Assembly: GCA_963819845.1 (NCBI GenBank)
Contig: CAWFXQ010000012.1
Location: forward strand, 320,991-384,990
DNA from: DATAGF01 sp963819845
GTDB taxonomy: Bacteria; Actinomycetota; Thermoleophilia; Miltoncostaeales; Miltoncostaeaceae
Reading direction: 5' to 3'
Length of the DNA stretch: 64,000 nt
A program made the position numbers and the translations under genes. Positions 43,476 through 52,946 of the stretch are shown piece after piece. How positions within the stretch are numbered: position 1 is the first letter of the stretch; every line of letters begins with the position of its first letter. The notes under the pieces are model-generated. The model searched no databases and had not been told where the DNA came from. It was given only the letters and a program-made list of their open reading frames with translations.

Positions 43476-44780
43476 ATGTCGGAGCGTCGGACATGGTTGC
43501 TCGCGGTCGTCGTCGCGGCCCTGATCGCGGCGGCGGGGATCTCGACCTGGGCGGTGGCGGGGACCGCGGCTGACTCCAGCCCCGATGCGGCGGGGGTCGA
43601 GCCCGACCACCAATTCACCGTCCTCGCGGCGTCGGTGCTCACGCGCCCAAGCGCCGTGCGGGGCACCGATGGGCGCTTTCACATCGCCTATGAGCTGGTG
43701 CTGACGAACGCGGAGCCGTTCGCGCTCGACGTCGAGCGCGTCGATGTCCGCGATGCCAAGACCCACCGGGTGCTGCTCTCGCTTGCCGGGCCTGACCTGG
43801 TCTCCAGGATGAACCCGGTCGGCGACACGCCGGCGGGCGTGCCGCCGGATCGCCCGCCACCGCTTCCATCGGCGACGCTGCTCGCCCCGTCCGGGTCATC
43901 GGTCGTCTGGCTCGACGTCCCCGTGCAGCGGAAGGCGGACCTGCCCGCCGACCTGGAGCACCTCGTCGTGAGCTCCGCCCGCCCTTCGCCGGGAGGTGAC
44001 TCGATACAGATCCCGAGCCTGGTCGGTCGCGTCGCGGTCGGGGCGCAGGCGCCGTTGGAGCTGGGCCCGCCCGTCGGCAGCGGACTCTGGGTCGCGGCCG
44101 AGGGCTGCTGCGACGATCCGACACACCATCGCCGGGGCCTGCTCGCCATCGACGGCGACCAGGTCGTCCCGCAACGCTTCGCCATCGATTGGATCAAGCT
44201 CGATGAGCGCCATCGTGCGTGGGTCGGCGACCCCGCCGAGCTGTCCAGCTACTTCAGCTACGGGGAGCCCCTGATCGCCGCGGCCGATGGAACGGTGGTC
44301 GTCGCCCGCGACGGCGCCGCGGACGCGCCGCCGCCGGACGATCCGCCGCCGCCGCCGCTCGCGGGGCTCCCCGGCAATCACGTGATTCTGCGCATCGCAC
44401 CGGGGATCCACCTGAGCTATGCACACATGAGGCCGGGCTCGGTACGGGTCCGCGTCGGAGAGCACGTCCGCCGGGGCCAGGTGCTGGGAGAGCTCGGCAA
44501 CAGCGGCGCATCGGCCACCCCACACCTCCACTTCCAGGTCCAGGTCGGGCGCTTCTTCCTCACCGACGGCCTGCCGTTCGTCTTCGACCGCTTCGAGTTC
44601 CTGGGCCAGATCACCGACACGTTCTGGGACGGGGACCTCGGTCTGCGGCCCAACGGACAGCTGACCTTCGTCCCGAGCCCCGAGTCGGGTACGCGCCGCC
44701 TCGAGATGCCCCTGAATCACGATGTCGTGCGATTTCTCGACCCGAAGCCCGGGTCGGGTGGGCCGGGCGGCGGGCCCTAG
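43476..44780 (+). CDS. M23/LytM-family protein, paralog, possibly inactive
   Basis: 434 aa from ATG 43476; a GTG 14 codons upstream is possible. N-terminal signal/TM segment (WLLAVVVAALIAAAGISTW). Same architecture as the upstream gene: a beta-rich domain, then FAIDWIKLDER, then YGEPLIAAADGTVV and PHLHFQVQVG. The HxH motif is kept. Where the upstream protein has HYAYGAD, this one has YFSYGEP, losing a His and an Asp. If those are zinc ligands, this copy is a non-catalytic LytM; their role in this subfamily is not certain. Confidence 0.85.
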   Translation: MSERRTWLLAVVVAALIAAAGISTWAVAGTAADSSPDAAGVEPDHQFTVLAASVLTRPSAVRGTDGRFHIAYELVLTNAEPFALDVERVDVRDAKTHRVLLSLAGPDLVSRMNPVGDTPAGVPPDRPPPLPSATLLAPSGSSVVWLDVPVQRKADLPADLEHLVVSSARPSPGGDSIQIPSLVGRVAVGAQAPLELGPPVGSGLWVAAEGCCDDPTHHRRGLLAIDGDQVVPQRFAIDWIKLDERHRAWVGDPAELSSYFSYGEPLIAAADGTVVVARDGAADAPPPDDPPPPPLAGLPGNHVILRIAPGIHLSYAHMRPGSVRVRVGEHVRRGQVLGELGNSGASATPHLHFQVQVGRFFLTDGLPFVFDRFEFLGQITDTFWDGDLGLRPNGQLTFVPSPESGTRRLEMPLNHDVVRFLDPKPGSGGPGGGP

Positions 44781-44874
44781 GCCGTAGACGAGGTCTGATG
44801 CTCAGCGGGCGGCCCATGGCGGCCCGCGAGGGTGTCCCCGCACCGACCCCCGCACCGTGTCGAACGCTCCCGCA

Positions 44875-44947
44875 TGCCCCCGGCAGGAGTCGAACCTGCG
44901 ACACCAGGTTTAGGAAACCTGTGCTCTATCCGCTGAGCTACGAGGGC
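44875..44947 (-). tRNA. tRNA-Arg (CCT anticodon)
   Basis: 73 nt, read on the minus strand from GCCCTCG (44947) to CGGGGGCA (44875). Full cloverleaf: acceptor GCCCTCG/CGGGGGC with one G-T pair, D-arm, anticodon stem CAGGT/ACCTG with loop TTCCTAA (CCT), T-arm GCAGG/CCTGC with TTCGACT. CCA is not encoded. The 3' half is duplicated at 41349 and, diverged, at 36278. Confidence 0.97.
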
Positions 44948-45021
44948 CTGGCCCGCAGGATACCGCTCCCCAAAGCGATTCTCGCCCCCTGACGCTCCCC
45001 TGCCCAGGAGGGGCCAGAGAG

Positions 45022-45091
45022 GTTGCGCGGGCGTCCAGAGTCGTTGCGCGGGCGTCCGAGAGCGTCTGAGACGTTGCGCGAACGTTGCGCG
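45022..45091. repeat. Four direct GTTGCGCG repeats beside tRNA-Arg
   Basis: GTTGCGCG occurs at 45022, 45043, 45073 and 45084 (the first two extended to GTTGCGCGGGCGTCC). They lie in the 206-nt non-coding stretch between the tRNA and the next gene. Similar GTTGCG motifs occur next to both tRNA remnants. They could be arm-type recombinase sites or a repeat-derived regulatory region. Confidence 0.5.
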
Positions 45092-45153
45092 AGATCTCCC
45101 GGGCTCTCCGTCCCCAGGCCCCCGGCTGCCGAGGTAGCGTGGGCCGGTAAGCG

Positions 45154-45582
45154 ATGGCCCCTCCGACTGAACACGAGCGTTGGTTCTGGCATCTCGCCGG
45201 GGACCTAGAGGCTTCCCCCCTCCCGCCTGAGCGCCGCCTCGTCCATCGCGCCGTCTCGTACGGGGCGGCCCAGCTCGCCGACTGGATCCTTCGGGAGCGC
45301 GACTCTCCGTTTCGGCGCAAGCCGCCCGAGCCGGGCTTCGCAGAGCTTCTGCCCTTCCTCCGGCGACTGCGGTGGGCTGTTCTCTGGGAGGTGGCGGACA
45401 CCACGACGCGCGAAGAGCCTCGCGAGGTCCGGGCAGAGAAAGCCGCCAACCTGTTCGGAGAGGGATCCCACGTCCTCCCCACTCCGAGCGCGGATCTGCC
45501 GGAGATCGAGAGGTTCTTTCGGTCGCTTGGTTCCATTGACGCTCCCACGCCTCCCCAAGAGGAAGCTCCGTTCTGGCGCTGA
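45154..45582 (+). CDS. Hypothetical protein
   Basis: 142 aa from ATG 45154. Predicted soluble, mixed helical, Trp/Arg-rich (HERWFWHLAGDLEASPLPPE, ELLPFLRRLRWAVLWEVADT). No recognised domain. Its third codon positions are visibly less GC-rich than those of core genes, in keeping with acquired DNA. A long minus-strand frame overlaps it, but that one has a low-complexity, less protein-like composition. Confidence 0.5.
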   Translation: MAPPTEHERWFWHLAGDLEASPLPPERRLVHRAVSYGAAQLADWILRERDSPFRRKPPEPGFAELLPFLRRLRWAVLWEVADTTTREEPREVRAEKAANLFGEGSHVLPTPSADLPEIERFFRSLGSIDAPTPPQEEAPFWR

Positions 45583-46029
45583 GACGCTGCTCGTCCTTCC
45601 CGAGCTGTATGCGTGGCTCGCCGAAGGCGATGGCTTCAAGAAGGCCAGGGAAGCGGACGCGGAGCTGGACTTCGGACTGCGCCTGAAGGTCACGGGCGAC
45701 CTCGTGCTCGGCGTCTTCGACGAAGGGAGCGCGATCTGTGGGGCTTTACCGGGTTCGAGCGCTATGACGAGGCCATAGTCCGAGCCCTCGACACCGGGCC
45801 GCGGAACTACGCGCTCATGTGCCTTTGGGCTTTCGAGGCCCTTGAAACCCCAGACATCGCCCGCCTTCGTTGGGCCGATTATCCGGTCGCGGAGCGCTTC
45901 GATATCTCCGGGGAAGTGGGCCATGCCGTCGCACCAGGCGACGAGGGCCGGGCGCGGAGGGGGAGCAAAGTCCATGCCCGGGGGTGCCTCCCGGTACCGG
46001 GGCCGGGGGGAACGCCGATGATCGGCTGA
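45527..46029 (+). pseudogene. Hypothetical protein, frameshifted
   Basis: A frame from 45527 reads LPELYAWLAEGDGFKKAREA... to about 45735, then continues in another frame as LWGFTGFERYDEAIVRALDT... to TGA at 46027-46029. The two halves join smoothly if one base is corrected near 45735. About 165 aa, no recognised domain, no signal peptide. Lower GC than the core genes. It could be a continuation of the preceding gene if a further indel exists. Confidence 0.4.
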
Positions 46030-46053
46030 CAGGCGCCGTTCACGCTCGCCCCA

Positions 46054-46624
46054 CTAGTTCACCCTTGGTGATGCTTCCTCAGGGGAGTATGTCTCCTCCG
46101 GGGACACAGTCTCGTCGTCCGCCACCGCCTCTAAGGCTTCTGGGACGTCCCACGGATTCGTCGTGTCGCGCTTGTTAGCGTCGCATCGCTTGAACACGTA
46201 GTAGCCCCAGACGGTCCCGCTGACGGCGATCTGCTGGCCCGAGCGCATGAACTTGTCACGGCTCTGCGAGCCCGTCTCGAGAAAAACGAACGACCCGTTG
46301 ACGAGTTCCCATCCCTCGTTGCACACCGAGTTCAAGATGTCGGTTGGATCGGTGGTGGATTGCGGCTTGCTGTATGCGCGTCATCGCGACGGTGACGGCC
46401 TTCGTCGTGACGACGTCGAACGAGCTTTGAAAGATCTGATCACCCTTCTCATAGGCCAACCGGGCGAGTCCCGCCGTGAGTCAAAGAACTCTTCCCGAGA
46501 GCTTCTCCATCGCCTTCGCTCGCCGCTCGCGCGCCTTCTCGGCATCTTTCGCGGCGCGCTCGGCCTCCTTGGCCAATCGCTGAGCGTCCTTCTCCTCGGA
46601 AGTCGTGCGCTTCATTAGCGCCAT
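46054..46624 (-). pseudogene. DUF4177-like small protein with coiled-coil N-terminus, frameshifted
   Basis: Start ATG 46622-46624 or 46613-46615. Reads MKRTTSEEKDAQRLAKEAE and a further charged helix, then AYEKGDQIFQSSFDVV, then LNSVCNEGWELVNGSFVFLE, then GTVWGYYVFKRC and an acidic tail. The EGWELV and YYVFKR parts resemble DUF4177-type proteins. Frame breaks lie near 46480-46490 and 46378. Each piece is intact, so the gene was whole recently or the breaks are sequence errors. Confidence 0.6.
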
Positions 46625-46761
46625 GTCACTGAGCCTCCTGCGTGTCGATTCCCACGCCGCGACGACTCAGGAGTCGCTGGACGAGCCTAACCGGAGGCCG
46701 TGGAGCTGCACTCCGGTGGCCACAGGCTTCGAGCCCCGCAGCGCCTCGAAGGCGCGCGAGC

Positions 46762-47445
46762 CTAGTCCGTTGCCTCCTCCACCAGCCGCTGACGCGCCTC
46801 GGCGATGTCGCGCCGAACGCGCGCTAGGCGGCCGATATCAGCCACCTCCGCCGCTTCGACAGCCGTCGTGGCGGATGAGAGCAGAAGGTTCCGCCCACGG
46901 AAAGATCGCCGCCGGCGAGGAGGTATGCATTGAGGCGATCGCGGATGGTGCGGCGGAGCTGGGACAAGCGGCGCGCCGCTCGGGCTGGCCGTCCTGGGCT
47001 GCACTGATCGCGTCATCGAGCGCAATCGCGGCATTATCCATCCGGAAATAGAACTGGTGCGCTCGTCGAATCGCCCTGTCGGCGTTTTCGGCCGCCTTGG
47101 CGCAGGGACCATCCTGGGGCTCACCCAAGGTCAGGTCTGGCCATGAGACGAGAACGTGGGAAGTCCGCCCTGCGCCTCCGATCGCTTCCTTGACGGTGCG
47201 GTTTACACACACTCGGTGGCGCTAGTGGCCGTGCCACGAAAGCGGGTGCCCCTCCAGTAGGGCGAGTCGGGTAGCGAATCGCGCACGGCGGCCTCCGCCG
47301 CGGCGACGTCAAGTCGATCGTCAGCAACCGGAGCCTCGGCCGTAGTTGCCGACGCCTGCTCGGGCGCCGCCTCCTCCGTTGGGGACTCCGAGCCGCACGC
47401 AGCGAGCGGGAGCAGCAGGAGAACCAGAAGGACGAATCGACGCAA
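46762..47445 (-). pseudogene. Lipoprotein, frameshifted
   Basis: Starts ATG 47443-47445 with a lipoprotein signal (FVLLVLLLLPLAAC). An 80-codon frame stops at 47203 within a GTGTGTG run. Shifted there, it continues CVNRTVKEAIGGAGRTSHVL, then RRLSQLRRTIRDRLNAYLLA and LARVRRDIAEARQRLVEEA, ending at 46762. At least three small indels. About 225 aa when joined: a lipid-anchored helical protein, not recognised. The 137-nt gap before the next gene upstream is empty. Confidence 0.5.
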
Positions 47446-47601
47446 CGATGAGAATCGTAGGCGCTCTCACCAGACTTTCCAGCCGCACGAGTAGCTGCGT
47501 GGAAGGCACGGGTGAAGGCTGATGCGCTAGATGACCGACTCCCACTTCCTGCCCCCACCGAGGAAGCCGGCCTGTTCCCACTTGAAGAAGCGGAGAAGAG
47601 C

Positions 47602-47923
47602 ATGTGGCTGTTCACCACCCGAGGCTTCTACAGCGCCGTCAGCTCGACGGCGGTGCGACGATCATGGTGCGCGCGCGGGTCCGTCGAGACCTCGAGCACC
47701 TGCGCGCCCGCCTGCCCGATCCGGCCCCGGGATCGAGGACTCCCCCCAGCGCGACTACCCCTACCGGCTCTTCATGTCGGCGGGTGAGTGGTCGAGGCTC
47801 TGCGGGGAGCTCGCGGCCGAGATCGACTACCGGAACTTCAAGGACAGCGTCGCGAAGGATCGGCAGTCCACCTACCTGCGGGTATGGGCCGATCTAGTTG
47901 ACCTTGGAGCGAGCCCACCGTAG
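47602..47923 (+). pseudogene. Conserved small actinobacterial protein, frameshifted
   Basis: ATG 47602 begins MWLFTTRGFYSAV; after a shift, VRARVRRDLEHLRARLPD; after another, DYPYRLFMSAGEWSRLCGEL and AAEIDYRNFKDSVA, ending at TAG 47921-47923. About 107 aa when joined. I recognise the overall pattern as a widespread, uncharacterised soluble actinobacterial family starting with MWLFTTRGFYS. Two to three 1-nt indels. Function unknown. Confidence 0.6.
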
Positions 47924-48025
47924 GAAGCTGCGCTCCCATGACGGCTGTGGTCGAGGACGCCGGACCACTTGCTCGGCCTTCATTGAGCTGGGGCCGCGGC
48001 ACTTCCCATCAGGCCAGGCCGTGAG

Positions 48026-48330
48026 TCACACGCCGGTGTAGAACCGAACCCCCTCGCTGAGGCCGCGAACGCAGCGGACGCGGACCGTCTCGATCGCGAC
48101 CTCTCGCTGACGGCAGCGGAATCGTGACAGGTCGTCAGGCCAAGCCCAGCCGAAAACATCTCTTGCGCGACCTGACGGGCGAGCCGGCAGGCGACCCCTC
48201 GCGCCTGCAGGCCCGCGATGAACCCGACCTCGGGAATCGGGCTCGGACAGGCGCGCCATGCGCCTGGCCGCCGACTGGGCGGTATCGCGGGGACATGGCT
48301 GCCGGCGACCCGGTAGCCGAGATCGGTCAG
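48026..48330 (-). pseudogene. Secreted Cys-containing domain, fragment
   Basis: Minus-strand pieces read PEVGFIAGLQARGVACRLAR and AQEMFS, then after a shift DDLSRFRCRQREVAIETVRV and RCVRG to a stop at 48026. The paired-Cys pattern (one Cys after ARGV, then FRC and VRC) is seen in small secreted actinobacterial domains. No own start or signal was found, so it is probably the 3' part of a broken gene, perhaps the one immediately upstream. Confidence 0.4.
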
Positions 48331-49095
48331 GTCGGCGACGAAGCGCCGTGAAGAAGCGTGCCCTGTCCGGCTCCTGGTAGGCGCGGTAGATCCGCTTCCA
48401 GGCCCTCTCCTGCCGGCCCACGAGATAGGCGTCGGCCATGTACGCCGCCAGGTTCCCGCTTGCCGGTCATGCCGTCGGCGGCGCGGCGCTTGTAGGTCGA
48501 CCACTGGCGCGCCATGTCGAGGAGCACTCGCCGGGATGCTCCGCGCTCGTGTCCACCAGGGCTCCGGCCCGGAACGACCAGATCTGCAGCGGGGTGGGCG
48601 ACTCCGCGAACGAGCCTCCCCAGCAGGCCAAGCGGGCATCCCAGGAGACGAACTCGACGCTGCCGTCGGCGTCGAGGTCCTCGAGCTCGCCAGGAGGCGT
48701 CTCCGCCAGTCATGGATCTGGAGGCGATAGGTCCCGTCGGCGGACAACCAGGCGATGGCCGAACGCTCGCAACAGTGGGCGCCGCCCGAGTAGAGGGAAC
48801 GAGGATCTCGGGCTCGAGATCTCCATCCAGATCTCGACGATCAGCGGGCCTTCGGTACTCCATGGCGCTCCAGGGCGCCCATCCGGATCGTCGGCTCCCT
48901 CAAGGCCGTCGAAGGTCGCGCTGGCGGTCCCCCGCGTGATCTGGAGCGTGACCGGCTCGCCCTCCGCGTCCCGCGTGTAGGTCAGCTCCGCACTGACCGG
49001 GCCCGAGCTCGCCCGGGCCACGGCTGCGTTCGCGGCCAGGGGCGCGACAAGGGCGCCGAGACCGATGGCGAGCGAGAGCGCAGGGTCTTGAACAC
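48330..49095 (-). pseudogene. Secreted FG-GAP/VCBS-like protein, frameshifted
   Basis: GTG 49093-49095 starts a signal peptide (FKTLRSR then LAIGLGALVAPLAANAAVA across a shift). Then come ELTYTRDAEGEPVTLQITRG, LIVEIWM, and in other frames DLDGDLEPEILVP, SADGTYRLQIHDW and DGSVEFVSWDAR. The DxDGDxEPE motif is typical of FG-GAP-like calcium-binding repeats. At least four 1-nt indels. About 250-280 aa when joined; the lower end is approximate. Exported protein of unknown role. Confidence 0.5.
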
Positions 49096-49104
49096 GGGGC
49101 CCGC

Positions 49105-50041
49105 TTAGCTGGTTGTCAGCGGCGGCAGCACGGGCGGGCTTGTCTGGTCCGGCCCGAGCGCGAAGTCTGAGATGCCCGTCGTGTAGAGGACGGGCGGGCC
49201 GGCGCCTGAGACGAAGCGGAAGAGCCTGCCGCTGTCGGCGTGCTCCGTCGCGTCGCAAGGACAAAGAGGTCTCCGGTGCTCGACCATGCCGTGCTGTCGA
49301 TCCGACCACGCGCGGCCTGGACTCCACGTCACGCGCCACGGCGGCCCTCCCGGGCCGACGAGCAGGCGTCCCCGCTCTTGCCCCAGCGGACGGCCGCGAG
49401 TCTGCCGTCAGGGCCAAAGCTCGGGGAGGACCACCCGCTCTTGGCCCAGTAGGCGGGCCGGACGGTCGCGGGCAGACCGAGCGCCCCGAGTGCCAGCCGC
49501 TCGATCCGCGCCGCCACCCCGACGGTAGACGTGCTTGACGACCGCGAGTCGGGTTCCGTCGGCGGACGGCGCCGGAGAAAAGCCCCATGAGGCCAATGAC
49601 ACCCTCCCGCTCGCCGTATCGAGGTGCCAGATGCCCGACGAGCCGAGGGTGTTGCTCAGACCCTTCGATCAGGAGCCCGCCGCGTGGATCCTTCAGGAGC
49701 GCGCAGTCGAACGCACGACATTCCAGCGGCGCATCTGGGCTCGCAGTCGGCCCGGCGAGAAGACGGGACCTGTCCCGTCGGCCGCGGCGATCGAGCACGA
49801 GCTGAACTCCTGGTCGCCGGGTCGCGAGAACCACAGGCGCCCGTCGCGGTCGTAGGCGACACCGGCGGCGCCGTCGGTCAGCTCCAGCGAACTCGTCGGG
49901 CCCGTCGAGCGTGGCCTGCGAGACCACACCGTCGCTGACGATCGCGATCGTGTCGGCGCTGGCGACCGGCGTCAGCCAGCAGAGCGCCGCGACCGCCGCA
50001 AGCGCGACCAGGCCGGTGCGACCGCGTGGGCGAGGCATCAC
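49105..50041 (-). pseudogene. Secreted TolB/beta-propeller-like protein, frameshifted
   Basis: ATG near 50041 with signal peptide LVALAAVAALCWLTPVASA. The mature part, spread over three frames, has blade-like segments: GAAGVAYDRDGRLWFSRPGD, GFSPAPSADGTRLAVVKHVY, SSPSFGPDGRLAAVRWGKSG and the ending VLYTTGISDFALGPDQTSPP, with its stop at 49105. The DGRLWF, PSADGTRLA and FGPDGRLAAVRW segments fit WD40-like/TolB propellers. About six indels; about 310 aa when joined. Function unknown. Confidence 0.5.
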
Positions 50042-50050
50042 CATCGCCGC

Positions 50051-50824
50051 CTAGTCCTCACAGGCGACTCCGTCGCCGTCACCGTCGAAGCGGTGCACGT
50101 CGGCGCCCACCACGCGGAAGTTGCTGTCCGGGATCTCGGTGCAGTCGAGGTCGGGCGGATAGGCGGGGATGCAGGCGCCGGCGTAGTTGGGGTCGCACGA
50201 TCCCCGGGCACCCGGCCTGGTGGAAGGCTGGCTCGGCGAAGGGATCGGCTGGCCTTGGCGGCCAGTCCCCGGATCGGGCTGTGTGGTGTTGCCGGGGCAC
50301 GGCGGACCCCAGAGACCGGCCTTGGCCTTCCGTGCCCGGTGCTGGGCCTTGAAGAAGGCGACCGCGTGCTGGAAGCGCACCCCGCCGTAGACGTAGACCT
50401 TGGCGTGGCCGCTGCGCACGAGCGAGAAGTTGACCGAGCCCTGCGCCCCCGAGCGGCCCGGCTTGTAGACGTAGGCCAGAAAGCGCCCGTAGCGGTCGCG
50501 GGTGTCCTGGGTGGGGTCGCTGACCAGGCGGACCCGCTGTCCGACCGGCAGCAGGCGCGCCGCCCGGGCGCTGGCCTGGGGCCCGTAGCACTGGACCGGC
50601 TTGGAGGGGTGGCGGGTCTCGGGGGTGTCGATGCCGATCAGGCGCACGGTGGTCTCGAAGCCGCGCGACTCGACCTTGATCGTGTCGCCGTCCACGACCT
50701 CCGAGACGCTGCCGGTGAGGGTGACTGCAGAGGCGTGGCTCGGGAGGATCACGGCGACCAGCAGGCCAAGGACTATGAGCAGCCGAGTTCGCGGAGCAGC
50801 CCGCCAATCTCGATTCACTCGCAC
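50051..50824 (-). CDS. Secreted thermonuclease-like protein with excalibur domain
   Basis: 257 aa. Signal peptide (LLIVLGLLVAVILPSHASA), then a staphylococcal-nuclease fold: VVDGDTIKV, VRLIGIDTPETRHP and DRYGRFLAYVY, with the expected Asp, Arg and Glu positions of SNase active sites. A Pro/Gln-rich linker leads to a C-terminal excalibur calcium-binding motif ending FDGDGDGVACED. Predicted exported nuclease. It is intact, unlike its neighbours, and overlaps the upstream excalibur gene by 10 nt. Confidence 0.88.
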   Translation of the reverse strand: MRVNRDWRAAPRTRLLIVLGLLVAVILPSHASAVTLTGSVSEVVDGDTIKVESRGFETTVRLIGIDTPETRHPSKPVQCYGPQASARAARLLPVGQRVRLVSDPTQDTRDRYGRFLAYVYKPGRSGAQGSVNFSLVRSGHAKVYVYGGVRFQHAVAFFKAQHRARKAKAGLWGPPCPGNTTQPDPGTGRQGQPIPSPSQPSTRPGARGSCDPNYAGACIPAYPPDLDCTEIPDSNFRVVGADVHRFDGDGDGVACED

Positions 50825-51908
50825 GCCGCGCCGTCGTTGTCACCGTCGAGTCCCGAGGGGTCGCTCGGGTACCGGTTGAGGTACTCCTGCGCCGTAGTGC
50901 CGTCGGCCAGTGGGAAGTCGTCGCAGTTGTAGGCGTCGCTCGGCGCAGGAGTAGGCAGGGTTGCCGGCCTTGGCGCGGGCGTCGGCCTCGAGACGATCGG
51001 CCTAGCCGCTTTCGCACATGGCGAGCGCACGAGCCTGCGTGGCGAGACGACGGCGAAGCGGCGGCCGTTCCAGCGCAGCTCGCGGACCGCGAAGCGGCCG
51101 GGGCAGTAGGTCGGATCCATGGGTCCGTAGACCGCGGCGGTCTCGGTGAGCGTGCGACCGCGGGCGCTCACGTCAACCTCGGCCGGCCTGCGTGCAGACA
51201 GTACGACACGCGCGATTCCGCCGTGCTCGGTGACAACGAGGAACGCCTGCGGGCCTCTCGCGCCGCCGGAGCTCACCTCGACGATCGCGTCGGCGCGGCC
51301 GTCGCCAGTGAGCTCCCGGAAACGAACCCAGCTGGGTCCGGCAAGGTGGAGCTCGTCGAACCTCTCGCCCTGGCTGATCCAGGCGCGCACTTTTCGGGGG
51401 ACGCGTCGGCTGGCCAGGAGCGTGGCGATGACCGCCGCTCGATCGAGCCGATCGTCGGGTCCCGCTCGACCGTCGCAAGGGTGCCGGTGACGACCAGCGC
51501 GGGCTGGGGGTCTCCGAAATCGTCGTCTTGGACGAGGTAACCACAGAGCCGCGCCGGACCCCGCCGGACGAAGATCTCCTCTTCCTCGACGAAGTCGCCC
51601 TCCGCGAGACGCCGGAAGGGTGCCCCCGCGGGGCTGCGCATGACCCAGATGCCATCGCCGAGTTCGTACTCTGGATCGTCGGCCGGGCAGTCCTCGACCT
51701 CTTGGTCGTAGTGCACGTACAGCCTCGTCCCCTCGCTCGGCGCCACGCCCTGGGCGGTGACCGCCATGGCGCGCTCGCCGTCTCGGTGACCCTGCCCGAG
51801 AGTCGCGCTGAGGCTGAGGGCAGGCGCCTGCTGTGCTCCGGCCGGAGCTACGAGGGCAAGCAGAGTGAACAGAACCAGACCTGTGGCGGATGCGATCAGA
51901 CGCAGCAC
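50815..51908 (-). pseudogene. Secreted protein with C-terminal excalibur domain, frameshifted
   Basis: N-terminal piece from 51908: signal peptide LVLFTLLALVAPAGA, then TRLYVHYDQEVEDCPADDPE and RLCGYLVQDDDFGDPQPA. It drifts out of frame near 51420. The second piece (51390 down) has FRELTGDGRADAIVEVSSGG, ELRWNGRRFAVVS and a C-terminal excalibur motif, SGLDGDNDGAACE. Joined, about 360 aa. They could also be two genes, the second lacking its own signal peptide. The excalibur end matches the following SNase protein, suggesting related calcium-dependent exoproteins. Confidence 0.5.
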
Positions 51909-51977
51909 TGCCCCTCCGGGACGGCGAACAGGTCGAGGGTCAAAGACAGGTGACTCGCCTCATAAGCGAGGCCGTTC

Positions 51978-52946
51978 TCAGTTGATGACGCTCAAGGAGC
52001 CGACACCACTCCCTGAGACGGTGTTGGTGAGGTTCTCGACGAGCACCTGGACCTCGTAGGTCCCGAGCGGGAACGAGTCCTCAAAGGTGTAGTAGAGGTC
52101 GTTGCAGGCCCGGGTCTGCGAGGCCGGATAGCCACCCTCCGCCAGGACCGATCCGCCCTGCACGACCCGGAAGGTGTAGACGAAGTCGTTGACGGCGCCG
52201 GGCGTGTGGTCGCAATAGCTCGCGCTGATCTCGACGAAGGGCCCGCGGTCGGTGGTGGCCACGTTGGAGACAACCGGCCCCGGCGGGGCGGGGGGGCGGC
52301 GGGCGAGAGGCGCGGCGGGGGGGGAGCGGTGTGGACGTTTGCCAGGAGCGCTTGGCGAAGTCCGGTGAGGTCGCCCACCCCGGCGCTCGTGATGCCTTTC
52401 GGGACCGTGGGGAGCTCAGCGAAGACAAGCCGGTAGCGCGCGAGCATGCGGCGCGCCTGGGCCTGGAGCTCGGGGACGCGGTCGGGCGCGGTCTCGGCGT
52501 CTGCGTCAGGAAGGCGCGCCAGCGAGGCCAGATAGGTGCGGTGCGCCTGTGTCGCGCGGGACAACGCACCGCGAGCGGCGTGCTCGCGGGGGCCCGTCTC
52601 GATGTCGGCGAGCCGTTCGCGCGCGTTCTGAACGACCAGGAGTTGCTGAGTCGCCATCCGTCCAACCCTCGCGACGTCGTCGGCGCCTGAGGCGCTGGTC
52701 AGGACGCGCCCGGTCACCTCGGCCGAGTCGGTGAGCCGGCCGATCGGACCCGTGACGGCTGCGACGTACTCGGCCGAGGGTCCTGGGGGCGGAGGCGGCG
52801 GCGGCGGGCTCCGCCGTGGCGCTGCCCCCTCTCACGAAGAGCACGACCACAGCGGCCACGAGGCCGAGCACCACAATGCCGGCGACCGGCAGCGTCCAAC
52901 GGAGCAGGGTCATGCCGGGCCGCGGCTCGGGGTCCTTCTCACTCAT
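51978..52946 (-). pseudogene. Membrane-anchored protein with helical domain and beta-sandwich C-terminus, frameshifted
   Basis: ATG 52944-52946, with GGAGG about 12 nt upstream. One TM helix (PVAGIVVLGLVAAVVVLFVR). After a shift near 52790, the helical region VGRMATQQLLVVQNARERLA and YLASLARLPDADAE. After a second shift in the G-rich stretch 52290-52330, a beta-rich domain: FVEISASYCDHTPGAVNDFV, then SQTRACNDLYYTFEDSFPLG and YEVQVLVENLTN, stop at 51978. About 320 aa when joined. Unknown function; likely exposed outside the membrane. Confidence 0.5.

Noticed and set aside
45022..45091. CRISPR array
   Set aside because: Repeats are only 8-15 bp with irregular 11-30 bp spacing, and no cas genes are in the window.
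45205..45975. 256-codon minus-strand open frame
   Set aside because: Opposite two more protein-like plus-strand frames; Ser/Arg-rich, no motif, no convincing start. It remains an alternative if those genes are wrong.
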